Source: Methanoregula sp.
Lineage (GTDB): Archaea > Halobacteriota > Methanomicrobia > Methanomicrobiales > Methanospirillaceae
Direction: 5' to 3'
Assembly (NCBI GenBank): GCA_022710665.1
Contig: JAKLGN010000068.1
Coordinates: 1-7,197, forward strand
Length of the DNA stretch: 7,197 nt
Position 1 is the stretch's first letter; every line of letters starts with the position of its first letter. Under the pieces are notes generated by a model that worked only from the letters and a program-made list of their open reading frames with translations, made no database searches and had not been told where the DNA came from. Below are positions 6,178 through 7,197 of this stretch, piece after piece. The position numbers and the translations under genes are program-made.

Positions 6178-7197
6178 ATGCGATGGAAAGGCTGGGATAA
6201 GATCCCGTTGACAATAACAGATCCGGGAGATCCGTTAAGGACCAGCAGGGTTGAAGCAGTTGCCCCGCTGGTTGTTTCTGCCAGTCGCTCGACCGACATA
6301 CCCGCGTTTTATAGCGACTGGTTCATGACGCGTCTTGCTGCAGGGTACGTACAGTGGAAGAGCCCGTTTGGAGGCTGTCCGCTCTATGTAACTTTTGAAA
6401 AAACCCGGGTATTTGTATTCTGGACAAAGAACCCTGCACCTTTTTTTCCGCATCTTGAAACCCTCGACCGGTCCGGATATCGCTACTTTTTCCTCTTCAC
6501 ATTAAATGATTACGATGCCGAGAGGTTCGAACCGGGTGTCCCTCCGGTCAGGGAGCGTATTGAGACATTCAGACAGCTCTCCCGCTGCATCGGGAAAGGC
6601 CGTGTTGTCTGGAGGTTTGATCCCCTTATCCTTGCAGATAACATTACCATAGATGATCTTCTGGAGAAGGTCCGGAGCATCGGTGACCGTATTGCTCCCT
6701 GGACGGAGAGGCTGGTCTTCAGCTTCGTTGATATTAAAAAATATTCGAACATCGGGCGCAACCTGCAGGCTTCGGGGGCTGAAGGTGCCCGTGAATTTAC
6801 CGATTATGAAGAAGAGGTGTTCTGTTCAGGTCTTGCTTCCCTGAACCGGCGGTGGGGATTAACCCTGACTGCCTGTGCGGAAGGACGCGATCTCTCCCGT
6901 TTCGGGATTGGAAGGGGACAGTGCATCAGCTATGACCTGATGATGCAGGAGTTTGGCAATGACCAAAAACTCATGGATTTCCTACGGCCGGATGACCAGC
7001 GGGCTCTTGACGGGACGGGAACCACAGTCGATCCATCGCGATGGCTGAAGGACCCGGGCCAGCGGAATACCTGCCGGTGTATCGCGTCCAAGGATATCGG
7101 TCAGTATTCCACCTGCCTGCACCGTTGCACGTACTGTTATGCCAATACCCTGCCGGAACTTGCCCGCCGGAATTATTCACGATATATCTCCGACAAA
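6178..7197 (+). CDS. DUF1848 family protein with C-terminal radical-SAM-like CX3CX2C motif (3' end outside the window)
   Basis: The frame is open for 340 codons and runs off the window without a stop. The protein matches DUF1848, a widespread family of unknown function. Signatures seen are SASRSTDIPAFYSDWFM (34-50), FWTKNPAPFFPHL (81-93), VPPVRERIETFRQLS (121-135), VVWRFDPLILAD (143-154), FSFVDIKKY (181-189), TACAEGRDL (231-239) and GQCIS (247-251). The C-terminal cysteine cluster is CRC (299-301), then Cys313, Cys317 and Cys320 in CX3CX2C followed by YAN. That spacing equals the [4Fe-4S]-binding motif of radical SAM enzymes, but here it lies at the C-terminal end. The family description notes this likeness, and enzymatic activity is inference. 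The N-terminus fits the family (MRWKGWDKI before the conserved APLVVSAS). No membrane segment or signal peptide is seen. It is separated from the rsmA operon by 79 bp and so is probably a separate transcription unit. Confidence 0.9.
   Translation, partial: MRWKGWDKIPLTITDPGDPLRTSRVEAVAPLVVSASRSTDIPAFYSDWFMTRLAAGYVQWKSPFGGCPLYVTFEKTRVFVFWTKNPAPFFPHLETLDRSGYRYFFLFTLNDYDAERFEPGVPPVRERIETFRQLSRCIGKGRVVWRFDPLILADNITIDDLLEKVRSIGDRIAPWTERLVFSFVDIKKYSNIGRNLQASGAEGAREFTDYEEEVFCSGLASLNRRWGLTLTACAEGRDLSRFGIGRGQCISYDLMMQEFGNDQKLMDFLRPDDQRALDGTGTTVDPSRWLKDPGQRNTCRCIASKDIGQYSTCLHRCTYCYANTLPELARRNYSRYISDK

Noticed and set aside
6235..7180. Short open frames on both strands within the DUF1848 region
   Set aside because: The full-length plus-strand frame shows continuous family motifs over 340 codons; the short ones are shadows.
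1..7197. CRISPR arrays, insertion sequences, tRNA or rRNA genes, long repeats
   Set aside because: Reading through by eye shows no regularly spaced repeats, transposase motifs, terminal inverted repeats or tRNA-like cloverleaf. Coding sequence fills nearly all the window.

Overview
The window is a stretch of archaeal chromosome, almost certainly from a euryarchaeal methanogen. Methanomicrobiales (Methanoregula-like) is my best guess, from protein resemblance and the GC-moderate, GGTGAT-type ribosome binding sites. The protein set is purely archaeal: TrmY, archaeal-type Pus10, ribosomal protein L21e, RNA polymerase subunit Rpo4/F and DUF655. The genus is inference. Archaeal origin is close to certain.

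Region 1 (start to 6098) is one tightly packed plus-strand gene string of eight genes: ftsY (5' end outside the window), srp54, trmY, pus10, rpl21e, rpoF, a DUF655 gene and rsmA. Every junction is an overlap of 1, 4 or 10 nt or a gap of 1 to 21 nt, so I read it as a single operon entering from upstream. It holds three functional pairs or groups. FtsY and SRP54 are the two GTPases of co-translational protein targeting. Pus10 and TrmY act one after the other on tRNA position 54 (U54 to pseudouridine, then to N1-methylpseudouridine). L21e, Rpo4, DUF655 and RsmA cover the ribosome, RNA polymerase and 16S rRNA modification. The theme is gene expression and protein export machinery, a well-conserved euryarchaeal arrangement.

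Region 2 (6099-6177) is a 79-bp gap. It has a weak hairpin followed by a T6 tract (candidate terminator) and a possible but unconvincing promoter.

Region 3 (6178 to the window end) is a 340-codon open frame that runs off the 3' edge. It is a DUF1848-family protein: a conserved domain followed by a C-terminal CX3CX2C cysteine motif of the radical-SAM type, an unusual position for that motif. Its function is unknown, and it is the least-explained gene here.

I saw no RNA genes, mobile elements, CRISPR arrays or long repeats. Most of the window is ordinary core genome. The points worth a second look are the DUF1848 protein, the DUF655 protein and some unusual residues in SRP54 and TrmY. I found no convincing previously undescribed multi-gene system.
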